In this document: piece after piece, positions 51,489 through 59,917 of the stretch
How positions within the stretch are numbered: the first letter of the stretch is position 1
How the letters are laid out: every line of letters begins with the position of its first letter
Assembly (NCBI GenBank): GCA_963844635.1
Contig: CAWJPD010000002.1
Location: forward strand, 806,001-870,000
Length of the DNA: 64,000 nucleotides
Source: JAJPKK01 sp963844635
Lineage (GTDB): Bacteria; Pseudomonadota; Alphaproteobacteria; Rhizobiales; Xanthobacteraceae
Reading direction: 5' to 3'
Notes under the pieces: generated by a model
Database searches by the model: none
Told to the model about the DNA's origin: nothing
The model's input: only the letters and a program-made list of their open reading frames with translations
Program-made: the position numbers and the translations under genes

Positions 51489-52679
51489 TTATTTGCTGCC
51501 GCCGACGAGACGCCATGAGTGACGCGCGATCACCAGGTCTTCATCCGTTGGAATGACCCAGGCGGATGCTCCTGCGCCCGGCGTGGTGATCCTCGGACCG
51601 CCGGCGGCGTTTGCCGGCCCGTCGATTTTGAGGCCGAGCCAAGCAGCCTGCTCGCAGACCCTGCGACGAATTTCCGGCGCGTGTTCGCCAATGCCGGCCG
51701 TGAAGACGAGGGCATCCAATCCGCCGAGGGCCGCGGCAAGCGACCCCAGTTCGCGGCAGATGCGATAGACGAATAGATCGATCGCTTCGGCTGCTTGCGG
51801 CGCATCGCTCGCGAGAAGTGTCTTCATGTCGTCGCTCAATCCCGACACGCCGAGCAGGCCGCACGACCGATAAAGGAGGTCGCTGAGGGCTGCCGGCGTC
51901 ATCCCTTTTTCTTGCAGCAGATAGAGTATTACCCCGGGGTCGAGAGTGCCGCATCGCCGACTCATCGGCAGTCCGTCAAGCGCGGTGAATCCCATGGTCG
52001 TTGCAATGCTGCGCCGCTGCTTCAGTGCGCACATGCTTGCGCCGCTGCCGAGATGGGCGACGACGATGCGCCCGTCAGCTACGGGCGCGCCGATGATCTC
52101 CGACAGCGCGCCGGCAATATACTCATACGACAGGCCATGAAAGCCGTAGCGTTTCACGCCCTCCGTCGTCAGCCGCCGCGGAAGCGCGAACGTGGCCGCA
52201 ACGGCGGGCTGCGTATGATGGAAGGAGGTGTCGAAGCAGGCAACCTGCGGCAGCGCCGGGTAAAGCTTCGAGAGTGCGGCGATAGCGGCGAGGTGGTGCG
52301 GCTGATGGAGCGGCGCGAGCGGCACAAGCCGGGTGAGTTCGGCCACAACAGTCGCATCGATGCGCACGGGGTCGACGAAGCGGGAACCGCCATGCACGAC
52401 CCGATGGCCTGCCCCAATGAGCTGCTGCTGCGGGAATTGATTGTGCAGCCAGCACAAGAGCGCTGAAAGCGCGTCTTCGTGAGAGGCGCTTTCGGTTAAA
52501 TCCCGGTCGATGAGCACAATTCCAGCGCCGTCCTTTGCTGTGAAATGCACGCGATGTCCGATGCCGGCGCACTGGCCCTCGCAGAGTAGGCCCCGACGCA
52601 TCGGCTGCTCGTGTCCCCGGAACAACGAGAACTTGATGCTCGAAGAGCCGGCATTGAGGATGAGGATGCTGTCGGTCAC
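51489..52679 (-). CDS. ackA: Acetate kinase
   Basis: A 396-residue ASKHA-fold kinase that interconverts acetate + ATP and acetyl phosphate. Motifs: the N-terminal MTDSILILNAGSSSIKFSLF, GHRVVHGGSRF, the catalytic FDTSFHHTQPAVAATFALP, RYGFHGLSYEYIAG, VAHLGSGASMCALK, GTLDPGVILYLL and the C-terminal LVFTAGIGEHAPEIRRRVC. The start is GTG 52679 with GGAG upstream. No pta or phosphoketolase gene is next to it, although these usually pair with ackA. Confidence 0.96.
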   Translation of the reverse strand: MTDSILILNAGSSSIKFSLFRGHEQPMRRGLLCEGQCAGIGHRVHFTAKDGAGIVLIDRDLTESASHEDALSALLCWLHNQFPQQQLIGAGHRVVHGGSRFVDPVRIDATVVAELTRLVPLAPLHQPHHLAAIAALSKLYPALPQVACFDTSFHHTQPAVAATFALPRRLTTEGVKRYGFHGLSYEYIAGALSEIIGAPVADGRIVVAHLGSGASMCALKQRRSIATTMGFTALDGLPMSRRCGTLDPGVILYLLQEKGMTPAALSDLLYRSCGLLGVSGLSDDMKTLLASDAPQAAEAIDLFVYRICRELGSLAAALGGLDALVFTAGIGEHAPEIRRRVCEQAAWLGLKIDGPANAAGGPRITTPGAGASAWVIPTDEDLVIARHSWRLVGGSK

Positions 52680-53009
52680 GGTGTTGCTCCGCTTTGCGGT
52701 GCGCCGCCTGTTTCATGCGGAAGATCGTCGCCCTTGGTATTCGAGAGCCGTCCGTCTTGCGTTAAGATTAGCCTCTTGGTTGCCAAGCTCGGCAACCCTT
52801 AAATAACGTTGTCTCACGCGCTCCTTATTGCCTATCCTTGTGATGCCGCGGCGGGGCGAGGGGGCAGAAGGCGGTGGCTGGGAAAACCTTCGCGCTTGGA
52901 GAAAGGCGGACCGGGGCAGGGGAGCACTGAAGGGCCATGGACTCGATCGTTGCCAAATCGTCACATTGCTTGGGGTAAAACCGGCCCATCGAAATTGCGA
53001 GGTAGCCGG
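52680..53009. other. Intergenic region between divergent ackA and the STAS gene
   Basis: About 330 bp that should carry two divergent promoters. No convincing promoter hexamers, repeats or genes were seen. Confidence 0.4.
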
Positions 53010-53360
53010 ATGGAAATCGCCGTCTCTGATCTCGATGTGACGACCAAGATGGTCACGTTGGTTGGCAAGCTGGATATTGTGGGCGCGGATAAAATCGGAG
53101 TGCCTCTGGCGGTCGTCGCCGGTTCACGAGCAAACCTCATCCTGGACATGACGGGTGTAGATTTCATCGCATCGATCGGACTACGTCACCTTGTCATGGC
53201 GGCAAAGACGGTTGCGCGCGGTGCCGGCAAACTCGTTCTGCTCAGGCCGACACCGGGGGTGAGGGAAGTTATCGTCGTCTCCGGCCTTGGGGAGATCCTT
53301 CCGATGGTCCAATCGGAGGTGGAGGCGCGCGCCGCATTCGCCGGGGTACGGAGTGCCTGA
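53010..53360 (+). CDS. STAS domain anti-anti-sigma factor-like protein
   Basis: A 116-residue STAS-domain protein: MEIAVSDLDVTTKMVTLVGK, then LDIVGADKIGVPLAV and the phosphoserine helix region LDMTGVDFIASIGLRHLVMA. The Ser in FIASIGL is at the position phosphorylated in SpoIIAA/RsbV proteins. Its stop overlaps the next gene, an HATPase_c protein, by 8 bp. Together they look like an RsbV-RsbW type partner-switching pair. The matching sigma factor and phosphatase are not in the window. Confidence 0.88.
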   Translation: MEIAVSDLDVTTKMVTLVGKLDIVGADKIGVPLAVVAGSRANLILDMTGVDFIASIGLRHLVMAAKTVARGAGKLVLLRPTPGVREVIVVSGLGEILPMVQSEVEARAAFAGVRSA

Positions 53361-53808
53361 AATCCCCGCGTTCGATCATGCCGATTCCAGTACCGGGGAA
53401 GCACAGAGGCGAACCTTCCCGCTCGATCCCGGGAATCTCAGGGAGGTTGACGAATGGATTGAAACGGTGGGACGGAAATGGGGGACAAGCCCGCGCACAG
53501 TGTTCCGCACGCGTCTGTGCGTGGCCGAGCTTGCCGCCAACGTGATCGAGCACGGGGGTTCGACGCCGGATCACGACTACGTCATCGTGACCCTCACGCG
53601 GCTGAACGACGGCATCGACGTTGAGTTTCTCGATACCGGCGCGCCTTTCGATCCAACCTGCACGGTGACGTTCGAACGGCCACTTTCGCTCGAAGCTGCC
53701 GCTATTGGCAGCCGGGGCCTGATGCTTGTGCGGGCCTACACCAGGAGCCTCTTATATACCCACGATGGACGCTACAACCGTACCACGCTGAGTATCGCAC
53801 CCGGGTAG
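53353..53808 (+). CDS. Anti-sigma regulatory factor-like HATPase protein (RsbW type)
   Basis: A 151-residue GHKL ATPase of the HATPase_c_2 type: RTFPLDPGNLREVDEWIETV, the N-box TRLCVAELAANVIEHGG, the G1 box DGIDVEFLDTGAPFDPT, and a G2-like GSRGLMLVRAY. In the RsbW/SpoIIAB family it would phosphorylate the STAS partner and sequester a sigma factor or act in a similar switch. The GTG 53353 start overlaps the STAS gene, so translation is coupled. It converges with the topoisomerase gene. Confidence 0.88.
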   Translation: MPEIPAFDHADSSTGEAQRRTFPLDPGNLREVDEWIETVGRKWGTSPRTVFRTRLCVAELAANVIEHGGSTPDHDYVIVTLTRLNDGIDVEFLDTGAPFDPTCTVTFERPLSLEAAAIGSRGLMLVRAYTRSLLYTHDGRYNRTTLSIAPG

Positions 53809-53818
53809 TGCGAGAACC

Positions 53819-54955
53819 TTATGCCGCTTCGCGGTCAAGCTTTCGGTTGATCATTCCTCGGAGGCTCGCGATTACGGCAGCCTCTTCCGGCGACAGCCCA
53901 GCAAGATCATCGCGCAGTTCCTGCTCCGCGGCTTCCTTTATGCTCACCAGAAGTGATCCGTCCATGTACCCGTTCAGCACTTGCGGGTGAATGTAGCATT
54001 TGCGGCAAATGGTCGGGGTGTTGCCAAGGCGCGCTGCGACCCGCTCAATCGCTTCGCGCACGTTCTTCTTTGCCTTGGCCGCGCTGTCAAAAGCCTCCAT
54101 TTCGATGAGCGCAAGCGCGGCGAGCACGGTTCCCCCGAAGGTGCGAAAGTCCTTTGCCGTGATGTTTTGTCCGGTAATTTCGCGCAGATAGTCATTCACG
54201 TCGGCAGACGTGACATCCTGCGTCGTGCCGCCTTCATCGATATATTGAAGGAGTTCTTGCCCGGGCAGCTCCTGGCACGCCTTGACGACCTTGGCGACGC
54301 GCCGGTCGGTGATTGCGACCGACCACTTCTTGCCAGCTTTCCCAGTGAACTCGAAGCGAAGCTGCGAGCCTTTGACAACGACGTGGCGGTTTTTCAGCGT
54401 CGTCAATCCAAAGCTGCCGTTGGTCTTTGCGTAATCGTCATTGCCGACGCGAATAAGCGTGGTTTCGAGGAGATGCACGACGGTCGCCAAAACCTTTTCC
54501 CGCGGCAACCCACGGAGTGCCATGTGCTCGTCGACCGTGGCGCGAACTCTTGGCAGCGCTGCGGCGAAGCTCAGCATGTGCTCGTATTTGGTGCTCTCGC
54601 GAAGCTCGCGGAAGGCTGGATGATAGCGGTATTGCTTTCGGCCCTTGGCATCGCGTCCGGTTGCCTGGATGTGCCCATTCGGGAACTGGCTGATCCATAC
54701 ATCCGTCCAGGCAGGCGGAATTCCGATATGGCGGATACGCCACAGCACTTCCCTCTCGCGGATCGGTTTTCCGTCCGTATCGAGATACACAAACCCCTTG
54801 CCCGATTTCCGACGACGCATGCCCGGCTTGTCGTCCGACGTATATCTCAGTCCTGCCGCCCTCGCGGCTTCGCGCGGATCGACAATGTTCTCGCTTTCGA
54901 TCTCACCGGGATTGGCGTCCAGCACAGAAACCTCCTGGTAGCGCGGTCGCGACAT
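53819..54955 (-). CDS. DNA topoisomerase IB
   Basis: A 378-residue poxvirus/bacterial-type topoisomerase IB that relaxes DNA through a 3'-phosphotyrosine intermediate. Motifs: RRRKSGKGFVYLDTDGKPIR, IGIPPAWTDVWI, FPNGHIQATGRDAKGRKQYR, TTLIRVGNDDYAKTNGSFGL, TTLKNRHVVVKG and, around the active-site Tyr, TICRKCYIHPQVLNGYMDG. The catalytic Arg, Lys and His regions are present. The start ATG 54955 has GGAA upstream; TTG 54967 in frame is an alternative. Bacterial members are non-essential and often linked to stress. Confidence 0.95.
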   Translation of the reverse strand: MSRPRYQEVSVLDANPGEIESENIVDPREAARAAGLRYTSDDKPGMRRRKSGKGFVYLDTDGKPIREREVLWRIRHIGIPPAWTDVWISQFPNGHIQATGRDAKGRKQYRYHPAFRELRESTKYEHMLSFAAALPRVRATVDEHMALRGLPREKVLATVVHLLETTLIRVGNDDYAKTNGSFGLTTLKNRHVVVKGSQLRFEFTGKAGKKWSVAITDRRVAKVVKACQELPGQELLQYIDEGGTTQDVTSADVNDYLREITGQNITAKDFRTFGGTVLAALALIEMEAFDSAAKAKKNVREAIERVAARLGNTPTICRKCYIHPQVLNGYMDGSLLVSIKEAAEQELRDDLAGLSPEEAAVIASLRGMINRKLDREAA

Positions 54956-55247
54956 CGCAGTTTCCAAATTTCTGATGCCGTTCCCAGCAGGTAACGGAAA
55001 TCATTCCTCTCGGTTCCTGAAGAAGGCTTCGCGACACGCAGCCGGCTAGCCGGTCCGGCGTCGATCCTGTGGACCGGGCCGATTACGCGATCCCTCAAGG
55101 CAATCTGCACGTCCACCGGCTTCTCCGGAGAATTGCGACCATTCACAACACGACACGCGATACTGTGAGAGGCCGGAACTTTCAGCCGCACCGACCGTTC
55201 CAAAACCAGGCCGGCCGCGCGCCGGATCACTCCTTTTTTTGCAGAGC

Positions 55248-57044
55248 ATGACAATGGCTCAGACAGTTGGCGACTTCGTCGTGGCGCGGCTTCATGCCTG
55301 GGGCGTGCGGCGCATGTTCGGCTACCCGGGCGATGGCATCAACGGCGTGTTCGGAGCACTCAATCGCGCCGATGGCAAGATCGAGTTCATCCAGGCGCGG
55401 CACGAGGAAATGGCGGCCTTCATGGCCTCGGCGTACGCAAAATTCACCGGCGAGCTCGGCGTTTGCATCGCGACCTCCGGCCCTGGGGCGTCTCATCTGC
55501 TCACTGGTCTGTACGATGCTCGGCTCGACCACCAGCCAGTGCTCGCGATCGTCGGACAGCAGGCGCGCAACGCGATCGGCGGCCACTACCAGCAAGAACT
55601 CGACCTGCTCTCGATGTTCAAAGACGTGGCCGGCGAGTTCGTGCAGCAGGCATCTTCGCCCGCCCAGGTGCGGCATCTTGTCGACCGCGCCGTTCGCATT
55701 GCCTTGAGCCGCCATGCCGTCACCGCGATCATCCTGCCCAACGATTTGCAGGAGCTCGATTACGAGGAGCCGCCGCGCAAGCATGGTACGGTTCATTCAG
55801 GCATCGGATTTACCCGCCCGCGCACTCTCCCCTACGACGATGATTTGCGTCGTGCGGCGAGTGTCCTGAATGCCGGTCGCAAGGTGGCGATCCTGGTCGG
55901 CGCAGGAGCGCTTCGCGCCACCGATGAAGTGATCGCGGTTGCCGATCGCCTCGGCGCCGGCGTCGCCAAGGCGCTGTTGGGTAAGGCGGCGCTGCCCGAC
56001 GATCTCCCTTGGGTAACCGGCTCCATCGGCTTGCTCGGTACCAAGCCCTCCTGGGAGATGATGACGCATTGCGACACGCTGCTGATGGTTGGTTCTGGCT
56101 TCCCCTATTCGGAATTCCTGCCGGAGGAAGGCAAGGCTCGCGGAGTCCAGATCGATATCGAGCCGGAGATGCTGTCGCTGCGTTATCCGATGGAGGTTAA
56201 CCTGGTCGGCGATGCCGCCGAGACGCTCCGCGCACTGTTGCCGCTTCTCCAGCAGAAACCCGATGGATCATGGCGCAAGCAGATCGAACGCAATGTGAAT
56301 GAGTGGTGGGAGACGCTGAAGGATCGTGCGCTCGCCGATGCTGATCCGGTGAACCCGCAACGGGTCACCTGGGAGCTGTCGCCTCGTCTTCCCGACGGCG
56401 TCATCGTGACGAGTGATTCCGGTTCCTGCGCCAACTGGTTTGCGCGAGACCTGAAGATGCGGCGCGGCATGATGGCCTCGCTGTCCGGCGGCCTTGCTTC
56501 GATGGGCGCCGCCGTCCCCTACGCGATCGCGGCCAAGTTCGCACATCCCGACCGTCCGGTGATCGCGCTTGTTGGCGATGGCGCGATGCAGATGAACAAC
56601 ATGGCCGAACTGATTACGGTGGCGAAATACTGGAAAAAGTGGAGCGACCATCGCTGGATCGTCTGCGTCTTCAACAACGAGGATCTCAATCAGGTCACGT
56701 GGGAACAGCGCGTGATGGAGGGCGATCCCAAATTCAATGCTTCGCAGCAGATTCCAAACGTGCCCTACCACCGGTTTGCGGAGTTGATTGGCCTCAAGGG
56801 CATCTATGTGGATCGGCCGGACGCCGTCGGGGCGGCGTGGGAGACGGCGCTGGCGGCTGAACGCCCTGTCGTTATTGAAGTGAAAACCGATCCCGAAGTG
56901 CCGCCGCTCTCGCCGCACATCACCTTCGAGCAGGTCCGGAACCTGTCCGAGACACTCGTCAAAGGCGATCCGCGCGAAGGCGGGATTATCAAGGAGACCG
57001 CGCGCCAAGTGCTCAGTAGCATCCTGCCCGGCAGCAAGGAATAG
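55248..57044 (+). CDS. Thiamine-diphosphate enzyme, pyruvate oxidase/acetolactate-synthase-like
   Basis: A 598-residue ThDP enzyme with three domains: the Pyr domain with the catalytic Glu in QARHEEMAAFMASAYAKFTG, the central domain, and the PP domain with the cofactor motif VIALVGDGAMQMNNMAELIT and VCVFNNEDLNQVTWEQR. Its closest type is the PoxB/pyruvate-oxidase group with FGYPGDGINGVFGALN at the start. The product from pyruvate (acetate or acetyl phosphate) and the electron acceptor cannot be fixed from sequence; ackA nearby makes a link to acetyl phosphate attractive but unproven. The start is ATG 55248 or 55254. Confidence 0.9.
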   Translation: MTMAQTVGDFVVARLHAWGVRRMFGYPGDGINGVFGALNRADGKIEFIQARHEEMAAFMASAYAKFTGELGVCIATSGPGASHLLTGLYDARLDHQPVLAIVGQQARNAIGGHYQQELDLLSMFKDVAGEFVQQASSPAQVRHLVDRAVRIALSRHAVTAIILPNDLQELDYEEPPRKHGTVHSGIGFTRPRTLPYDDDLRRAASVLNAGRKVAILVGAGALRATDEVIAVADRLGAGVAKALLGKAALPDDLPWVTGSIGLLGTKPSWEMMTHCDTLLMVGSGFPYSEFLPEEGKARGVQIDIEPEMLSLRYPMEVNLVGDAAETLRALLPLLQQKPDGSWRKQIERNVNEWWETLKDRALADADPVNPQRVTWELSPRLPDGVIVTSDSGSCANWFARDLKMRRGMMASLSGGLASMGAAVPYAIAAKFAHPDRPVIALVGDGAMQMNNMAELITVAKYWKKWSDHRWIVCVFNNEDLNQVTWEQRVMEGDPKFNASQQIPNVPYHRFAELIGLKGIYVDRPDAVGAAWETALAAERPVVIEVKTDPEVPPLSPHITFEQVRNLSETLVKGDPREGGIIKETARQVLSSILPGSKE

Positions 57045-57046
57045 CA

Positions 57047-58213
57047 ATGGCTCCCGCCGCACAGCGCGCTGAGATGGCGGGCACGACCGTCTCAGTCACG
57101 GCGGACAAAACCATCATCGCGGCGCCGATCACCAACCTGACGGCGGTTGCCTACCGCATCCCGACCGATGCGCCGGAAGCCGATGGCACCTTCGCGTGGG
57201 ACGCGACGACGTTGGTGGTTGTCCACATCGAGGCCGAGCGGTGCCGCGGCATGGGGTATACATATGCGGATGCTTCGCTTGTCCCGCTCATCCGTGGAAC
57301 GTTGTGGCCGGTGGTGCGCGGGGTTGATGCGCTCGACGTTTGCGGCCTGTGGGCCGCGATGCAGCGTCAGGTGCGAAATCTCGGGCGCTCGGGTCTCGCC
57401 GCCTGCGCGATTGCAGCGGTCGACACGGCGCTGTGGGATCTAAAGGCGCAGCTCTGCCGACAGCCCCTCGCGTTATTGCTCGGCCGGTGTCGCGATGAAG
57501 TGCCGATCTACGGCAGCGGCGGTTTTACGACCTACAGCGATGACCGGCTCCAACATCAGCTTGCCGACTGGGTCCAGCGTGATGGTTGCCGATTCGTCAA
57601 GATGAAGATCGGCAGCGAACCTTCCCGCGATCCCCATCGTGTGAAGGTCGCCAAGGCGGCAATCGGTGGTGCCGAGTTGTTCGTCGATGCCAACGGTGCT
57701 TTTTCGGTGAAGGAAGCGCTGCATTTTGCCGACGCCTCCGCCGAAGCCGATATCCGCTGGTTCGAGGAGCCGGTAACGTCCGACGACCTGCCCGGTCTGC
57801 GTCTGGTGCGGGAACGAGCACGCGCATCGATGGCGATTGCGGCGGGGGAGTACATCTATACGAGCGACGATGCCCGCCGCATGTTGGAGGCGAATGCCGT
57901 GGACGTGCTCCAGGCCGACGTTTCCCGCTGCGCTGGCATCACGGGCTTCCTCCAGATCGCTTCGTTGTGCGAAGCGTACCACATCGATTTGTCCGGCCAC
58001 TGCGCTCCAGCACTTCATTGCCACGTCGCCTGCGCCGTTCCGAGATTACGGCACCTCGAATGGTTTCACGACCATGTCAGGATTGAGCACATGTTATTCG
58101 AAGGTGGTCCCGTTCCCCGAGATGGCCACATTCGCCCCGATCTCTCCCGCTTTGGCCAGGGCCTCGTCTTCAAGGATAAGGATGCCGCGCGCTTTGAGGT
58201 GAGCCTCGCATGA
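57047..58213 (+). CDS. Mandelate racemase/muconate lactonising enzyme (enolase superfamily) protein
   Basis: A 388-residue enolase-superfamily protein. After a short N-terminal capping domain come the acid/base Lys in RFVKMKIGSEP, the first metal ligand in LFVDANGAFSV, the second in IRWFEEPVTSDD and the third in AIAAGEYIYTSD, then LQADVSRCAGITGF and the His in LSGHCAPALHCH. This suits a sugar-acid dehydratase or racemase of the MR subgroup. It starts 2 bp after the stop of the ThDP enzyme gene, and its stop overlaps the next gene (ATGA), so it sits in one operon with the GMC oxidoreductase. Confidence 0.9.
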   Translation: MAPAAQRAEMAGTTVSVTADKTIIAAPITNLTAVAYRIPTDAPEADGTFAWDATTLVVVHIEAERCRGMGYTYADASLVPLIRGTLWPVVRGVDALDVCGLWAAMQRQVRNLGRSGLAACAIAAVDTALWDLKAQLCRQPLALLLGRCRDEVPIYGSGGFTTYSDDRLQHQLADWVQRDGCRFVKMKIGSEPSRDPHRVKVAKAAIGGAELFVDANGAFSVKEALHFADASAEADIRWFEEPVTSDDLPGLRLVRERARASMAIAAGEYIYTSDDARRMLEANAVDVLQADVSRCAGITGFLQIASLCEAYHIDLSGHCAPALHCHVACAVPRLRHLEWFHDHVRIEHMLFEGGPVPRDGHIRPDLSRFGQGLVFKDKDAARFEVSLA

Positions 58214-59277
58214 CACGGGTGGTGTCCGCTGCGACTCCTTCCGGGCCGCCGCCTGTTCTGCCGGTGCTTCTCGCTTTGACGGCCGTTGGTCTCGTCGCCG
58301 CAGCGCGAAACGGAAAGCGATCCGACGCGCACGGAACCGGGGCGCCGCCAATTTACCGCCGTCGCGAGCCGCTGCCGGCCGCGCTTGTGTCGCCGCCATT
58401 TGCAACGCGGGCGCAAAGCGTCTCGCCCCCTATGCAAGGGAGCGTGCAAAGCCGGACTGGGCGCCGCCTCAACCGCAGCGCGGCTTTATTAGCCTTTGCG
58501 GTGCTCGCCGACAGCGCTATCGAGCACTATCGCGGTTCCTTCCAAAACCGAGCGATGTACACGCCGCTGGTGACGGCGACGCTAACGCTCGGAGCCAGCC
58601 TATTCGGCTCGGCCGATACGCGCGAGCGCGGGCATCCGGTCCGGGACGCCGTCTACGTGCTCGCGGCGGCAACCGGCTTCGGCGGTGTCGGATTCCACGC
58701 CTATAATATCAGCAAGCGTCCGGGCGGCGTTTCCTGGCTGAACTTGTTCTACTCGGCGCCGATTGGCGCGCCGATCGCCCTCGTCCTCGCCGGTCTCGTC
58801 GGTCGCGGCGCAGAGAAAGTCCGCGACGCAGAACTTGGCTGCCGGGCCACTGTGTTCGGCCTTCCCGCTGGGCGAATGCTGGCCGCGCTCAGCTCGGTCG
58901 GCCTTTTCGGCACGGCGCTCGAAGCGGCTCTGCTTCATTTTCGTGGCGCCTATCATAATCCGGCGATGTTGTTGCCGGTAAGCGTGCCTCCGGCGGCCGC
59001 CGCGCTCCTCGGCGCCGCCGCGTGTCACGGAGGCGACGGCGAATCGGCGACGCGTCTGCGGCGGCTTGCCGGCAGCGGCCTTGCCATGACCGCGCTCCTG
59101 GGATTGGCCGGCGTCGGATTTCACGCCTTCGGCGTCTCTCGCAACATGGGAGGGTGGCGAAACTGGAGCCAGAACGTGCTCAACGGTCCCCCGCTTCCCG
59201 CTCCGCCTAGCTTCACGGCGCTCGCGCTCGCCGGCTTTGCCGCTCTCGCCTTGATGGGGGAGGAAGCCCATGGCTGA
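58210..59277 (+). CDS. Internally duplicated membrane protein of unknown function
   Basis: A 355-residue protein with six to seven hydrophobic segments. The two halves are repeats: HYRGSFQNRAM (106-116) with HFRGAYHNPAM (243-253), and GGVGFHAYNISKRPGG (158-173) with AGVGFHAFGVSRNMGG (300-315), offset by about 137-142 residues. The conserved His, Arg-Gly and Gly-Phe-His residues in each half could ligate a cofactor such as heme. It is coupled to the enolase-family gene (ATGA) and overlaps the next gene by 8 bp. In this setting it may be a membrane anchor or electron acceptor for the dehydrogenase. No known family. Confidence 0.8.
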   Translation: MTRVVSAATPSGPPPVLPVLLALTAVGLVAAARNGKRSDAHGTGAPPIYRRREPLPAALVSPPFATRAQSVSPPMQGSVQSRTGRRLNRSAALLAFAVLADSAIEHYRGSFQNRAMYTPLVTATLTLGASLFGSADTRERGHPVRDAVYVLAAATGFGGVGFHAYNISKRPGGVSWLNLFYSAPIGAPIALVLAGLVGRGAEKVRDAELGCRATVFGLPAGRMLAALSSVGLFGTALEAALLHFRGAYHNPAMLLPVSVPPAAAALLGAAACHGGDGESATRLRRLAGSGLAMTALLGLAGVGFHAFGVSRNMGGWRNWSQNVLNGPPLPAPPSFTALALAGFAALALMGEEAHG

Positions 59278-59917
59278 CCGGTATCCTGGCTACGACGTTC
59301 TACGCAAACGCGACTCGCCGTCGTGGAACGAGAAGACCCGCCGCGTGATCGATGAGCGGCTCGCGACCGATCCCGATCGCCACAACTTCTTCACGGAAAC
59401 GGAGTGGCCGACGGTAGGCGCAGTTTGCGCGCGCATCGTTCCGCAACCGGCCGATCGGGTTCGCCCTGTGCCGCTCGCGGCCATGCTGGATGCCAAGCTC
59501 TCGCGCAACAGTCTCGACGGCTATCGCGATGCTCGGCTGCCGTCCAGGCTGGAGGCTTGGCGCCGCGGCCTTGCGGCGCTCGATGCCGAGGCCGCCGCTC
59601 AGCACGGCCGCCGCTTTCACGAGCTGGAGGCAGATGAGCAGAACTCTCTGCTCAAGGCCGTGCAGGAGGGCCGGGTCGACGGCCCGGCGTGGGGCGAGAT
59701 GCCGCCCGCGCTGTTCTTCGCCGAAGATGTGCTGAACGGTATCGTCACTTCTTATTACTCCCATCCCGTCGCCTGGAATGAAATCGGGTTTGGCGGTCCG
59801 GCCAGCCCGCGCGGCTATGTGCGACTCAATTTCGATCGTCGGGACCCATGGGAAGCTGCTGAAGCACGGCCAGGCCAGGAGGCCGAGGCGCGTCGGAAGA
59901 ACGCTCGTGTCGGATGA
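59270..59917 (+). CDS. Gluconate 2-dehydrogenase subunit 3-like protein
   Basis: A 215-residue protein of the gluconate 2-dehydrogenase subunit 3 family: DRHNFFTETEWPTVGAVCAR, IVPQPADRVRPVPLAAMLDA, FHELEADEQNSLLKAVQEGR, and LFFAEDVLNGIVTSYYSHPV followed by GFGGPASPRGY. This small subunit normally partners an FAD-containing GMC subunit, which is exactly the next gene. There is no twin-arginine signal on this subunit, unlike many relatives. It overlaps both neighbours. Confidence 0.92.
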   Translation: MADRYPGYDVLRKRDSPSWNEKTRRVIDERLATDPDRHNFFTETEWPTVGAVCARIVPQPADRVRPVPLAAMLDAKLSRNSLDGYRDARLPSRLEAWRRGLAALDAEAAAQHGRRFHELEADEQNSLLKAVQEGRVDGPAWGEMPPALFFAEDVLNGIVTSYYSHPVAWNEIGFGGPASPRGYVRLNFDRRDPWEAAEARPGQEAEARRKNARVG

